Positions 24,297 through 33,132 are shown, counted from the stretch's first letter. The stretch is DNA of 64,000 nucleotides from JBFXCK01 sp050182275 (GCA_050182275.1 JBFXCK010000006.1:1-64000), one strand, 5' to 3'. The notes: a model not told the origin generated them from the letters alone. Numbers and translations are program-made.

Positions 24297-25166
24297 TTAC
24301 TGGCCCGTGGGTCTAAAGGGTTGCGCCACGCGATAGAAACTGCCGGGAAATTGCTCCCATTTCGTTAGCAGCCTGTCAACAACGCCCAAATTCAACTGAT
24401 CTTGCACGGCGACGTCAAGCAATTGCTGCAATTCCACCTCGCCGCGCGCCACCGCTATTTCAAAGGGCATTAATTTAATAGGGCGCGTGGGATCGGGATT
24501 GCGGATGCTGTTGGGATTATGGCGCATCAGTTCCATCGCGCCATTCAAATCGGCCAATACCACATCGGCTTTGCCGGTGGTGACGTTTTGCACCAACGTG
24601 CCGTAATCCGTGTTAGCGGGCAAAGAGAAGGTTTTAACTTTGGGGAAATATTCTTCGATCAAAGCATTTAGTACATTGCCATCCATTATAACCATCGTCA
24701 CATTTGGGTCATTCAGCTTCGATAAATCATTATCAAAACGGTGATCGTCAAAACGCACATAGGCCGCGGCGGCGGAATAGAATAAGGGCCGGGTAAAGAA
24801 GGCTTCCCGCGCTTTGCCGCCATCGGGCCAAAGCGGGGTGCATATCGCATCAAAGCGGCCATTTTGCAGCCCAACAGTCCAATTGCCGAAGCCAATTTCT
24901 TCGGCCCATTCGATTTTAAGGGACGTAATTTTGCTGATTCTTTCCATCAAATCCACCGCAAAGCCGGACAATTCATTGGTATTGGGATCGCGTTTTGTAA
25001 CCGGCGGAAAAACATAATAGCCGCAACGCAATACTCCGGTGCGCATCACGCGTTCGAACGCGGTTTCCTTTTTCGCCGCAACATCGGATGCGGAGCGGGG
25101 AAGAAAATTGTAAACCAGCAACGATACAATCACTGCGATAAGAGCGGGCATCACATAATTTTTCAT
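24297..25166 (-). CDS. ABC transporter substrate-binding protein, second copy
   Basis: A 289-residue SBP_bac_3 protein. It has a hydrophobic N-terminal segment (about 5-22), the shared FERVMRTGVLRCGYYVFPP block, KRDPNTNELSGFAVDLMERI, and the closing block FPGSFYRVAQPFRPTGQ. It directly abuts the third copy (24297/24296) and lies 8 bases after the first. The N-terminal segment lacks a lipobox Cys. Ligand unknown: the family binds polar amino acids, opines and similar compounds, and the middle region (LYYSAAAAYVRF, PANTDYGTLVQNVTTGKADVVLADL) is typical of it. Confidence 0.88.
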   Translation of the reverse strand: MKNYVMPALIAVIVSLLVYNFLPRSASDVAAKKETAFERVMRTGVLRCGYYVFPPVTKRDPNTNELSGFAVDLMERISKITSLKIEWAEEIGFGNWTVGLQNGRFDAICTPLWPDGGKAREAFFTRPLFYSAAAAYVRFDDHRFDNDLSKLNDPNVTMVIMDGNVLNALIEEYFPKVKTFSLPANTDYGTLVQNVTTGKADVVLADLNGAMELMRHNPNSIRNPDPTRPIKLMPFEIAVARGEVELQQLLDVAVQDQLNLGVVDRLLTKWEQFPGSFYRVAQPFRPTGQ

Positions 25167-25174
25167 CTTTTTTC

Positions 25175-26041
25175 CTAATGGTAAGGTTTGGCGACCCGGT
25201 AAAAACTGTTCGGATATTTATCGTATTTATTTAAGATTGAGTCAATCTCACCCGCATTCAGCATATCGGTTAAGGCTGCATCCACCATGGTTTTAAGCTG
25301 TAAATCATTGGGGGCAAGCGCAATGACATTCGGGAAAACCCGCAAAGGCCCGGCCGGGGTCAAGTTTTTTAAGGCATAATTGTTTTTTTCATTAAAGGCG
25401 CCCAGCTGGTAATTTTCCGCCAGCACAATATCGGCTTTGCCGCTTGTGACATTCATAAAAAGCTGCGCCAAATCGGTAATATTGGGCAGAGTAATAAAAC
25501 TGGCCTTAGGCCAGCGTAAACGCGCGGTGCGTTCGGGCACGGTGCCATCCACCACCGCGATTTTAACGGCAGGATCGTTGATAAGGTCTAAATTTTGATC
25601 AAAACGCGTATCGCCGGCACGGGCAAATACGCTAAGCCCGCTGTAATAAAACGGCACCGAAAAACCTGCATAGGCCCCTTCCGCCGGATTCGCCCAATAG
25701 GTGATGCACACCGCATCATAACGGCGGGTCAGCAAACCCTGGACGTTGGTGGCGAAAGAAGTTTCCTCTACCCAGTCGATTTTTAGTTTTAGCCTTTCCC
25801 CGATTCCTTCCATGACTTCATAGGCAATACCGGAAAATTGGCCGGTATTAGGGTCTTTAATAACGGCAGGCGGGTAAAGCACATAGCCGCAGCGTAAAAC
25901 GCGGTTTTGCAGGATTCTTTCATAGGCGCTTTGCTTTTGAGCGGATTTAGCGCCGGATTCAAAAAACATATGACTGGCCCAGCTGCCCAAAAGCGCGGCC
26001 AGTAAAATCAGGAAAAGCAGGGGCAAGAAATGAATGCGCAT
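25175..26041 (-). CDS. ABC transporter substrate-binding protein, first copy
   Basis: A 288-residue SBP_bac_3 protein, first gene of the transporter operon. Hydrophobic segment about 5-24 with no lipobox, then YERILQNRVLRCGYVLYPP, KDPNTGQFSGIAYEVMEGI, the domain-2 block VTSGKADIVLAENY, and the closing block YPNSFYRVAKPYH. Divergent from the transglutaminase-like gene, with a 54-base gap that must contain both promoters. Three paralogues feeding one permease suggest gene duplication to broaden substrate range. Confidence 0.88.
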   Translation of the reverse strand: MRIHFLPLLFLILLAALLGSWASHMFFESGAKSAQKQSAYERILQNRVLRCGYVLYPPAVIKDPNTGQFSGIAYEVMEGIGERLKLKIDWVEETSFATNVQGLLTRRYDAVCITYWANPAEGAYAGFSVPFYYSGLSVFARAGDTRFDQNLDLINDPAVKIAVVDGTVPERTARLRWPKASFITLPNITDLAQLFMNVTSGKADIVLAENYQLGAFNEKNNYALKNLTPAGPLRVFPNVIALAPNDLQLKTMVDAALTDMLNAGEIDSILNKYDKYPNSFYRVAKPYH

Positions 26042-26095
26042 TTTTCGTTTTCTATACCAACCAACCGTTAAGAAATGCTAGGATAGAATAGATCA

Positions 26096-27064
26096 ATGAT
26101 AATTGCCATGCGGTACGTTTTGAAAGCGTTTTTATGGATTCTGACCTTAAGTATTTTCTGCTTAGGGGGCCCTATCCCTATGGCAGAGGCGCAGCAATTA
26201 AACTTCAATAAAACCGCCATAGGTAACCAGGTGCAATTCAGCTACCGCTACCGGGATAATGGCGGCTTGCTGCATCAAGTCAGTTTTTACTTAAGCCGTC
26301 CGGAAATCGAGCGGGCGTTGAAAGAATTTCAAACCGTTAATGAAGCGGAAATGCGTTCTTATGTGATGCATGCCCTTTATCAAGAAGCGGCTAAATTTTT
26401 CCCCGGCATCAAAATCGATATTGCCGAGCGCGACCGCGATCTCGATTTAAGCGTGGAGGGCAGTAATCCAAAAGAGGTTGAACAGGCGCTGAATCATTTG
26501 CAGCGAGTTCATGATCAAGCGCGCGATTCCTATTTAACCAGCCATTTTTATACCAAGGATAAAACCGGCAAGTTTATCTTGCCCGATCATGGCCGTATCG
26601 CCGCACGCTATGTCAGCGACATGGCGCCAGTGGCCGCCTCTATCAGGCAGGGCGCGCCAGACCGTTCGCAGCGTGGGTTGTTTACGGCGGCGCTGAATTT
26701 TGTGCAATCGATTCCTTACGATACGCTGCAAAATCGTGAAACTTCGAACGGCGCCGGCTTCACCACGCCCATCGGGCTGTTGCAAATGAACCGCGGCGAT
26801 TGTGATACCAAGGCGGTGGCCTTAACCAGCTTGCTGCGCACCCTATTGCCCGGTGTGCCGGTGATCATGGTTTATGTGCCGGATCACGTATTTATCGGCG
26901 CGCGGCTTCCCACCATGCGGGGCGATAGGGTGTTATCGGTTGATGGGGAAGTTTATATTTTGGCCGAACCGGCCGGCCCCTCGCTGGTGCCGGCAGGGCA
27001 ATTGGCGCACGCTTCGGCCAATGAATTGGACCGGCGTAATTTCACCTATATCAAAATGCCTTAA
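26096..27064 (+). CDS. Secreted transglutaminase-like protein
   Basis: A 322-residue protein with a signal peptide (residues about 5-32, cleavage near MAEAQ), an N-terminal region of about 150 residues rich in charged helices, and a C-terminal papain-fold transglutaminase-like core. In the core MNRGDCDTKAVALTSLLRTLLP offers the Cys, VYVPDHVFIGA a His, and SVDGEVYILAEPA a third polar residue, matching the Cys-His-Asp/Glu order. The core is followed by a short tail. I cannot tell protease from transferase; it may act on envelope protein or peptidoglycan. The start is the ATG at 26096; a second ATG at 26108 is equally possible. Confidence 0.75.
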   Translation: MIIAMRYVLKAFLWILTLSIFCLGGPIPMAEAQQLNFNKTAIGNQVQFSYRYRDNGGLLHQVSFYLSRPEIERALKEFQTVNEAEMRSYVMHALYQEAAKFFPGIKIDIAERDRDLDLSVEGSNPKEVEQALNHLQRVHDQARDSYLTSHFYTKDKTGKFILPDHGRIAARYVSDMAPVAASIRQGAPDRSQRGLFTAALNFVQSIPYDTLQNRETSNGAGFTTPIGLLQMNRGDCDTKAVALTSLLRTLLPGVPVIMVYVPDHVFIGARLPTMRGDRVLSVDGEVYILAEPAGPSLVPAGQLAHASANELDRRNFTYIKMP

Positions 27065-27072
27065 AAAATTTG

Positions 27073-27627
27073 TTAGGCTAGTTCAATAACAACCGCTTCC
27101 AAGCCTTTTTGCCCTTGCGCCACGCGCATACGGACGGGCTGATCAGGGTCGAGGTTTTCCAGGCCGTTACGGCGCAAGGCGCTTTGATGAACAAACACGT
27201 CTTTGCTGCCGTCTTTAGGGGCGATAAAACCAAAGCCTTTTTGGGCATTGAACCATTTGACGGTGCCTTCAATAAAATCGCCGGTCGGCTCGGGAACTTG
27301 ATCGAAGCCGCCAAACCGGCCGCCGCCGCCATCGCGCCGCGGACGGCGAGGCGCGCCGCCATCGCCGCCAAAACCGCCGCCACCCGGCGTTGCGGTGCTT
27401 TCATCGACGTCGAAGATTGATTTTACTTCCAGGCCTTTTTGGCCGTTGCCAATTGTGCAAGTGATAGTGGCGCCCTCGCCTACTTGCCGCAAACCGGCGC
27501 GTTCAAGAACGGAGATATGGAGGAACGCATCTCCACCGCCATTGGCGGGACTGACGAAACCAAAACCTTTATTTGCATTAAACCACTTTACCTGTGCCTT
27601 TGTTGGGCTGCCTTCATCCATTGTCAT
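27073..27627 (-). CDS. Double cold-shock-domain protein
   Basis: About 184 residues from the ATG at 27627 (alternative at 27621; the frame is open to 27639). There are two cold-shock domains: the first at about 6-70 with KWFNANKGFGFVSPANGG, the second at about 115-184 with KWFNAQKGFGFIAPKDGSKDVFVHQSAL. Both carry RNP-1-type (KGFGF) and RNP-2-type (VFVH/AFLH) motifs. The linker is rich in Gly, Arg and Asp with PRRPRRD, and is likely disordered and RNA-binding. Two-domain cold-shock proteins are common in Alphaproteobacteria and act as RNA chaperones. It ends 9 bases from the convergent transglutaminase-like gene. Confidence 0.92.
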   Translation of the reverse strand: MTMDEGSPTKAQVKWFNANKGFGFVSPANGGGDAFLHISVLERAGLRQVGEGATITCTIGNGQKGLEVKSIFDVDESTATPGGGGFGGDGGAPRRPRRDGGGGRFGGFDQVPEPTGDFIEGTVKWFNAQKGFGFIAPKDGSKDVFVHQSALRRNGLENLDPDQPVRMRVAQGQKGLEAVVIELA

Positions 27628-27705
27628 AACTAACCACACCTACGCAAAAGTTGAGCCTATGCCCCTTATTATCCGCCGATACTCAATAAATTGCAACGGG
27701 GGTTT

Positions 27706-27933
27706 TTAATTATTGGCCCGGCCGCAGATTCTTCGCAAGGTCAAGGCTTTAACCATTATAACTTCGCGGTCATCAGGGGCTAAGCCATGGTTTGGCGGAA
27801 GTTCCGGCCAGCCTTTGGTCAATACTTCGGCTCTAACCGCTTCGGGCATGGCATCCGCTTCTTTGGCAAGCTCGGCCCGGTCTTGCGGCGTTAAAGGGAT
27901 AAAATAGCAATGCGTGAATAACTCATTAGCCAT
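27706..27933 (-). CDS. Small hypothetical protein
   Basis: A 75-residue protein that I do not recognise. It is soluble, rich in Pro and charged residues, with LTPQDRAELAKEADAMPEAVRAEVL and a Cys-containing end ALTLRRICGRANN. Its start overlaps the end of the cyclophilin gene by 8 bases, which supports its being real and translated by coupling. Operon partner of the cyclophilin and the gene above; no function can be inferred. Confidence 0.55.
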   Translation of the reverse strand: MANELFTHCYFIPLTPQDRAELAKEADAMPEAVRAEVLTKGWPELPPNHGLAPDDREVIMVKALTLRRICGRANN

Positions 27934-28498
27934 TTTTGCCGGCAGCTTTACCTTTGGTCATTACGTCGGCAGCAATATTCATTTCGATGATTTTATCAGG
28001 TTCATTCACATGGCCATTGTTATAGGTGTCGCCCTTTTTAATTTTATCAACGAATTCCATGCCTTCAATCACGCGACCCCACACGGTGTATTTACCATCC
28101 AGCCAGGGAGAGGGTTGGAAGACGATAAAAAATTGGCTATCGCCGCTATCAGGATCATTGGCGCGCGCCATGGAAACCGTGCCGCGGGCATGTTTTTCGT
28201 TGGAAAATTCGGCTTTCAATTTTTGGCCTGAACCGCCGGTGCCAGTACCCTTGGGATCGCCGGTTTGCGCCATAAAGCCGTCAATGACGCGGTGGAAGGT
28301 AAGGCCATCATAAAAATGCGCACGCACTAGTTCTTTAATGCGCTTGACATGGGTGGGGGCCGCTTGCGGCAGCAATTCAATCACCACACGGCCGTCTTTT
28401 AATTCAAGGAATAAAGTATTTTCAGGGTCTTTGATATCGGCGGCGGATGCGGTTGATAATGTAGCCATTAATAAAATAACTCCTACGAAATAACGCAT
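27926..28498 (-). CDS. Periplasmic peptidyl-prolyl cis-trans isomerase, cyclophilin type
   Basis: A 190-residue protein with a Sec signal peptide (about 1-19, cleavage near TASAA) and a cyclophilin domain: GRVVIELLPQAAPTHVKRI, FYDGLTFHRVIDGFMAQTGDPKGTGTGG (catalytic Arg in FHRV), FSNEKHARGTVSMARAND with SQFFIVF, and the WGRVIEGMEFVDKIKKGD block. It would speed folding of exported proteins. Lysine-rich C-terminus. It is expressed with the small genes at its two ends. Confidence 0.93.
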   Translation of the reverse strand: MRYFVGVILLMATLSTASAADIKDPENTLFLELKDGRVVIELLPQAAPTHVKRIKELVRAHFYDGLTFHRVIDGFMAQTGDPKGTGTGGSGQKLKAEFSNEKHARGTVSMARANDPDSGDSQFFIVFQPSPWLDGKYTVWGRVIEGMEFVDKIKKGDTYNNGHVNEPDKIIEMNIAADVMTKGKAAGKNG

Positions 28499-28506
28499 GG
28501 GATGTC

Positions 28507-28905
28507 CTAACTCTTTTTGGGTTTTTTGAAAGCATTGCTCATGGTGGTCAAGGCCTCATTGTGGCGCTTGCTGGCCGGGCTGCGCTCGGTCGGCATTTCT
28601 TTCCAACCGGCGGCTTTGCCGATTTCTTTATTGGCAGGCGAGGGGTTAAGTGAAATTTGCTCGACAATATCCTCCAGCATTTCGGGGCTAATGCCGCCAT
28701 CGTTGGCGGTGGATTTTTTATTCTTCTGATGTAAAAAGCGCTGCACATGATAGGTGACGGCAGGTTTGCGGAAATTGGCTAAAAACCCGTCTTCCAACAA
28801 TTCATCTTCCATGGCCCATTGCAATAACAATTGCACCATTTGACGCGGGTTGCCTTGCGTTTGCTGGAAGGCGGCGTCGATACGTTCATCAATATATTTG
28901 CTCAT
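28507..28905 (-). CDS. Hypothetical protein, 132 residues
   Basis: Not recognised. The first 75 residues are helical (FQQTQGNPRQMVQLLLQWAMEDELLEDGFLANF; AVTYHVQRFLHQKNKK), the rest is polar and Lys/Ser-rich (SPASKRHNEALTT, KKPKKS) and probably disordered. No membrane helix or signal peptide. It sits between the cyclophilin gene (8 bases ahead) and the CcmI-like gene (20 bases behind) on the same strand. The start lacks a clear ribosome site. Confidence 0.5.
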   Translation of the reverse strand: MSKYIDERIDAAFQQTQGNPRQMVQLLLQWAMEDELLEDGFLANFRKPAVTYHVQRFLHQKNKKSTANDGGISPEMLEDIVEQISLNPSPANKEIGKAAGWKEMPTERSPASKRHNEALTTMSNAFKKPKKS

Positions 28906-28925
28906 GGGGGGATTATAGGGGGAAA

Positions 28926-29114
28926 TTAAGAAACTGGGTAGTCGGCAAATAACGCCAAATCGGGGGAGCCAAAAACCGCATATAGCGCCCCGCCAATTAT
29001 TAATAAAGTTAAAAATAACCCCGGGAAAAGCAGGGGTCTAGACTCGATAGCGGGCCAGCTTAATCCGAGAGCGGTTAAGGCGGACAGCAATAGTAGAATT
29101 CCTATAAAAATCAT
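28926..29114 (-). CDS. Short membrane protein like the N-terminus of CcmI
   Basis: A 62-residue protein with two hydrophobic helices (residues about 2-20 and 30-48) and the end AVFGSPDLALFADYPVS. This resembles the membrane-anchor part of the cytochrome c maturation protein CcmI/CycH, which has a similar GSPxLP..P motif after its second helix, but the periplasmic TPR domain is absent. Its ATG overlaps the ccmF stop by 4 bases, so it is translationally coupled to ccmF. It may assist heme lyase assembly. The similarity is short and I hold it as likely, not certain. Confidence 0.6.
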   Translation of the reverse strand: MIFIGILLLLSALTALGLSWPAIESRPLLFPGLFLTLLIIGGALYAVFGSPDLALFADYPVS

Positions 29115-30961
29115 GACTTAAACCGTAATCCTAATAATCCGCCAATCGCCGCAATCAGCATGCCCACCCAAATCCAGGGAGCTAGCGGGTTGTGATAAAG
29201 CCGAAAACTCCATCTTTGATTTTTTCCATCTTGTTCACCCAAGGTGACATAAAGATCGGCAAAGCCATTGGTGTAAATTGCCGCTTCAGTGGTCCATCTT
29301 TTGCTTGCTGGAAAAAAGCGGCGTTCAGGCGTCAAGCGGGCGACAGGCGATCCGGCACGCGTCACTTCGATAATGGCGCGTTCGGCCAGATAATTGGGGC
29401 CTTCAACTTCCCCCACTTCTTGCAACCGCAAACTATAGCCCGCCAATTGCGCCATTTGTTTTGGTTCTAGGGTAAGGGTTTTTTGCTGTTGCCAGGCGCT
29501 GGAGGCGATCATGCCAAGAACGGCAATGCTCAACCCTACATGAGCAATAGTCATCGGATAAGGCCGTTTTTTTATAAGAGCGCCCACAATCACCCACAGC
29601 GCCAGGGCGATTCCTATTAAGGCAAGCCCGCGATACCTATCATCCAGCATCAACAAAGCGGGCAGGGCCAAGCTTGCAATCATCATCAGGCGCAAGTTTT
29701 TTTGAATATGGGAGGCGGGCGTTTTACCCCAGGCCAATAATGGCGCGATTCCCATTGCCAGTAATAACGGGATCATCAGCGGCACAAAGGTAAATTCAAA
29801 ATAAGGCTGTCCGACCGAAATTTTTTCGCCGCTAAAAATAGGCAAGATTAAAGGATATAAAGTGCCAATCGCAACAATAGCAGCGCCGGTGCTTAAGAAA
29901 AGATTGTTGATCAGCATCGCCCCTTCGCGGGAGAGCAAGGTAAAAGAGCTTGGGGAGCTGGCCAAATACGGCGCACGCTTGGCATAGAGACCAAAAGCGA
30001 TTATCAGCGCCAGCGCGATGAGCAATAAAATATACATCCCGCGCCATGGATCATTGGCGAAGGCATGCACCGAAATTAAAATGCCGGATCGCACCAGAAA
30101 AGTTCCCAGTAAACTGAAGGCAAAAGTGAGAATGGCTAATAGCAATGTCCACGAATTCAGGGCCTTACGTTTTTCGGTGACAATCACCGAATGCAATAAA
30201 GCAGTACCCAAGAGCCAGGGCATGAGCGCCGCATTTTCCACCGGATCCCAAAACCACCAGCCGCCCCATCCCAATTCGTAATAAGCCCACCAGCTTCCTA
30301 AGGTAAGGCCGGCAGTTAAAAAGGCCCAGGCCAATATTACCCAGGGCCGCATGATGCTTGCCCAATTACCGGCTTTTTTTCCAAGGCTTAAAGCGCCAAG
30401 CGCCACGGCAAAGCTGGCGGCGAAGCCGACATAGCCTAAATATAACAGCGGCGGGTGGAAGGCGAGGCCGGGGTCTTGCAATAATGGATTTAATTCCAGC
30501 GCTTCTAAAACCGGCGGCCAAATGCGTAAGAAAGGATTGGAGGTGGCGATGATAAATAATAAGAATCCGGCGCCTAGCCAGCCAAATATGCGCAAAGTGC
30601 GCATTCTTAAGCGGACATTTTCAAAAGGCGTGGTGATGGCGAAAAGCGCGCCGAATAAAGCCAGCACCCACACCCATAACAGCATCGAACCTTCGTGATT
30701 GCCCCATACTCCGGTAATCTTATACAGCAGCGGAATAAGGCTATGGCCATTTTCCGCTACATGCAGCACGCTGAAATCGCCTTTGATATGCGCTCCCATC
30801 AAAATAAGAAACGCCAGGGTAATAAGCAAAAATTGAGCTAAAGCGGCATGGATTATCAGCCGGTAGCGCAAAATCAGGAAAAACCCGCCCGGAATTACGG
30901 CCTGCCAAAAGGCGGCCACCAACGCCAGCAATAAACAAAAATGACCAACTTCAATAATCAT
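29111..30961 (-). CDS. ccmF: Cytochrome c heme lyase CcmF
   Basis: Membrane heme lyase subunit of System I cytochrome c maturation. The 616 residues have many hydrophobic helices and the family motifs WGNHEGSMLLWVWVLALFGALFA near 85, the HPPLLYLGY His motif, and the heme-binding WWD-type segment YYELGWGGWWFWDPVENAALMPWL near 225, plus the later SLLGTFLVRSG. The C-terminal periplasmic beta domain is present at about 500-595. In the window it is alone with the small CcmI-like gene; ccmABCDEGH are not here. It would serve the bc1 cytochrome c1 at 2.1 kb. No ribosome site is evident before the ATG. Confidence 0.95.
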   Translation of the reverse strand: MIIEVGHFCLLLALVAAFWQAVIPGGFFLILRYRLIIHAALAQFLLITLAFLILMGAHIKGDFSVLHVAENGHSLIPLLYKITGVWGNHEGSMLLWVWVLALFGALFAITTPFENVRLRMRTLRIFGWLGAGFLLFIIATSNPFLRIWPPVLEALELNPLLQDPGLAFHPPLLYLGYVGFAASFAVALGALSLGKKAGNWASIMRPWVILAWAFLTAGLTLGSWWAYYELGWGGWWFWDPVENAALMPWLLGTALLHSVIVTEKRKALNSWTLLLAILTFAFSLLGTFLVRSGILISVHAFANDPWRGMYILLLIALALIIAFGLYAKRAPYLASSPSSFTLLSREGAMLINNLFLSTGAAIVAIGTLYPLILPIFSGEKISVGQPYFEFTFVPLMIPLLLAMGIAPLLAWGKTPASHIQKNLRLMMIASLALPALLMLDDRYRGLALIGIALALWVIVGALIKKRPYPMTIAHVGLSIAVLGMIASSAWQQQKTLTLEPKQMAQLAGYSLRLQEVGEVEGPNYLAERAIIEVTRAGSPVARLTPERRFFPASKRWTTEAAIYTNGFADLYVTLGEQDGKNQRWSFRLYHNPLAPWIWVGMLIAAIGGLLGLRFKS

Positions 30962-30990
30962 AATTTATGATATAAAACGATTTATATTCA

Positions 30991-31914
30991 ATGACCATCC
31001 TATTTACCCATGAAGACGGAGTTTTGCACGATCCGGGGCCGGGCCACCCCGAACGGATAGAGCGCCTGCGCCAAATTTGGCAAATATTCGAGGAAGCGCC
31101 CTTTGCCGATTTCCCGCGCGGCAATGTTCCTTTGGCCAGTGCCGAACAGCTTAAACGCGCGCATGATGCGGCCTATGTCGATCAATTATTAGCGCTTTCT
31201 GTTCCGGAAGAAGGTTTAGCAATTGATGGCGATACTTTTTTATCGCTTAGAACTATTCAAGCCGCCCGCCGCGCCGCTGGCGCTGTGATTGCAGCGGTGG
31301 ATGCAGTGATGGACGGCCAGGAGAAAACCGCTTTTATCGCCATGCGTCCGCCCGGCCATCACGCCGAAAAAAGCCGTGCTTGCGGCTTTTGCTTTTTCAA
31401 CAATGTAGCGGTGGGGGCGGCGCACGCTTTGGCTCAATACAATCTTTCCCGCCTTGCGATTGTCGATTTCGATGTGCATCACGGCAATGGCACACAAGAC
31501 ATTTTTTGGAATGAGCCAAAGGTTTTTTACGCTTCCACTCATCAAGGCGGAATTTTCCCGGGCACGGGGTGGGAGGATGAAAAAGGCGTTGGTAATATAT
31601 TGAATGTTCCTTTACCCGGTGGAACCAATGGTACAATGTTTCGTGAGACATATAAGAAAATCATTTTCCCTGCGCTCGACACCTTTAAGCCGGAATTGCT
31701 TTTTATCTCGGCCGGTTTTGATGCGCATCGCAATGACCCGCTAGCCTCTTTATTGCTGGATACAGAAGATTTTTATTGGGTTACCCAAGAATTGGTAAAA
31801 ACCGCTAAACGCCACGCCCAGGGGCGGGTGGTCAGCACCTTAGAGGGCGGCTATGATTTAACGGCTTTAGGCCAAAGCGTGGCGGCGCATGTGAAGGCTT
31901 TAAGCGGCTTTTAG
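30991..31914 (+). CDS. Histone deacetylase / acetylpolyamine amidohydrolase family protein
   Basis: A 307-residue arginase/deacetylase-fold zinc hydrolase. Motifs: MTILFTHEDGVLHDPGPGHPERIERL at the start, MRPPGHHAEKSRACGFCFFNN (catalytic His pair), IVDFDVHHGNGTQDIFW (zinc ligands Asp and His), and FISAGFDAHRNDPLASL (third zinc Asp), closing with STLEGGYDL. In bacteria such proteins deacetylate polyamines, acetoin-related compounds or proteins; the substrate here cannot be read. Divergent from ccmF, with only 29 bases between the two starts. Confidence 0.93.
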   Translation: MTILFTHEDGVLHDPGPGHPERIERLRQIWQIFEEAPFADFPRGNVPLASAEQLKRAHDAAYVDQLLALSVPEEGLAIDGDTFLSLRTIQAARRAAGAVIAAVDAVMDGQEKTAFIAMRPPGHHAEKSRACGFCFFNNVAVGAAHALAQYNLSRLAIVDFDVHHGNGTQDIFWNEPKVFYASTHQGGIFPGTGWEDEKGVGNILNVPLPGGTNGTMFRETYKKIIFPALDTFKPELLFISAGFDAHRNDPLASLLLDTEDFYWVTQELVKTAKRHAQGRVVSTLEGGYDLTALGQSVAAHVKALSGF

Positions 31915-31975
31915 AGCTTTTGCTTGCCGATTCCCCTGCAAATCGCTAGAGTGCGGGCCATTCTTAGGGGTGTTC

Positions 31976-32233
31976 ATGGGTAATCCAAAAACCAATAGCA
32001 AAGTTGCTGAAACGGCTGGGCTTAGCTTTGAGCAAGCCATGGAAGAGCTGGAAAAGATTGTCCGCAGGCTCGAACAAGGCCAAAGCAAGCTGGAAGACGC
32101 CATTAGCGACTATGAACGCGGTGTCGCCTTAAAAAAACATTGCGAAGACCGCTTGCGTGAGGCACAACTAAAAGTTGATAAAATCTCCATCGGTAATGAT
32201 GGCAAAGTTTCTCTCACCAATTTCGATTCTTAA
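31976..32233 (+). CDS. xseB: Exodeoxyribonuclease VII small subunit
   Basis: An 85-residue helical subunit of exonuclease VII, which degrades single-stranded DNA. LSFEQAMEELEKIVRRLEQGQSKLEDAISDYERGVALKKHCEDRLREAQLKV is the complete family core (residues about 17-68). I choose the ATG at 31976, about 6 bases after AGGGG, over an in-frame GTG at 31970. It is 5 bases ahead of ispA, a widely conserved pair in Proteobacteria. The large subunit xseA is not in the window. Confidence 0.93.
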   Translation: MGNPKTNSKVAETAGLSFEQAMEELEKIVRRLEQGQSKLEDAISDYERGVALKKHCEDRLREAQLKVDKISIGNDGKVSLTNFDS

Positions 32234-32238
32234 AACCA

Positions 32239-33126
32239 ATGAGCACCTTACAAGATTCTTTGAGCAAAATCGCCGCGCATGTGACCGAGGCGATGGATAG
32301 TTTGATTCCACACGCTGACGGCGCCGAAGGCAAACTCTATGAAGCCATGCGCTATGCCGCGACCGGCGGCGGAAAACGCATGCGCCCCTTTTTGGTGATG
32401 AATAGCGCCGCTTTATTTGGCGTCAATGAATCGGCGGCGTTGCGGGTAGCAGCAGCCGTGGAATTCACCCATGCGTATTCCCTGATTCACGATGATTTAC
32501 CGGCGATGGATAATAGTTATTTGCGCCGTGGCCGGCCAACGACGCATATTAAATTCGGCGAGGCTTTGGCGATTTTGGCGGGTGATGCGCTGCAAGCCTT
32601 GGCCTATACGGTTTTAAGCGATCCCGATATTCATCCTGATCCGATGGTGCGCGCCTCGCTCATGCAACGTTTGGCGCATGCCGCCGGCGGGCGCGGCATG
32701 GTGGGTGGTCAAACCATCGATCTTTTCTCGGCCAGCCGCGATATGGATGTGAATGAAGTCGTGCGGATGCAGCGCTTAAAAACCGGGGAATTATTCGCCT
32801 TTTCTTGCGAATCCGGCGCAATTTTGGGCAAGACGCAAGGCCGGGCGCGGCAATCGCTGCAGGCCTATGCCTATGATCTGGGCGTTGCTTTCCAAATCAC
32901 CGACGATATTTTAGACGCCAAAGGCAGCACGGCTGAAACCGGAAAATCGGTTGGGCTGGATAAGGCCGCTAATAAGCCCAACTTCGTTTCGCTGCTTGGG
33001 ATGGAGCGGGCGCGAATGCAGGCGGAAATTCTTTCCAATCAGGCGGTTAAACATTTAGACATGTTCGATGAGCGCGCCGATCCCATGCGCGAGCTCGCGC
33101 GTTATGCGATCGACCGTAAATTATAA
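32239..33126 (+). CDS. ispA: Farnesyl diphosphate synthase (short-chain polyprenyl synthase)
   Basis: Condenses isoprenyl units to farnesyl diphosphate for quinones, undecaprenyl phosphate and related lipids. The 295 residues hold the first aspartate-rich motif LIHDDLPAMDNS near 90, the GGGKRMRP substrate-binding stretch near 47, and the second DDILD motif in AFQITDDILDAKGSTAETGKSVGLD. Two residues separate the Asp pairs of the first motif (DDLPAMD), as in bacterial FPP synthase. Between xseB and tlyA; in many Alphaproteobacteria dxs lies between ispA and tlyA but here it does not. Confidence 0.95.
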   Translation: MSTLQDSLSKIAAHVTEAMDSLIPHADGAEGKLYEAMRYAATGGGKRMRPFLVMNSAALFGVNESAALRVAAAVEFTHAYSLIHDDLPAMDNSYLRRGRPTTHIKFGEALAILAGDALQALAYTVLSDPDIHPDPMVRASLMQRLAHAAGGRGMVGGQTIDLFSASRDMDVNEVVRMQRLKTGELFAFSCESGAILGKTQGRARQSLQAYAYDLGVAFQITDDILDAKGSTAETGKSVGLDKAANKPNFVSLLGMERARMQAEILSNQAVKHLDMFDERADPMRELARYAIDRKL

Positions 33127-33132
33127 TTTATT

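Noticed and set aside
30962..30990. Leaderless transcription of ccmF and the HDAC-like gene
   Set aside because: TATATT lies a few bases before the HDAC ATG and no ribosome sites are seen, but no -35 partner could be found; too little to claim.
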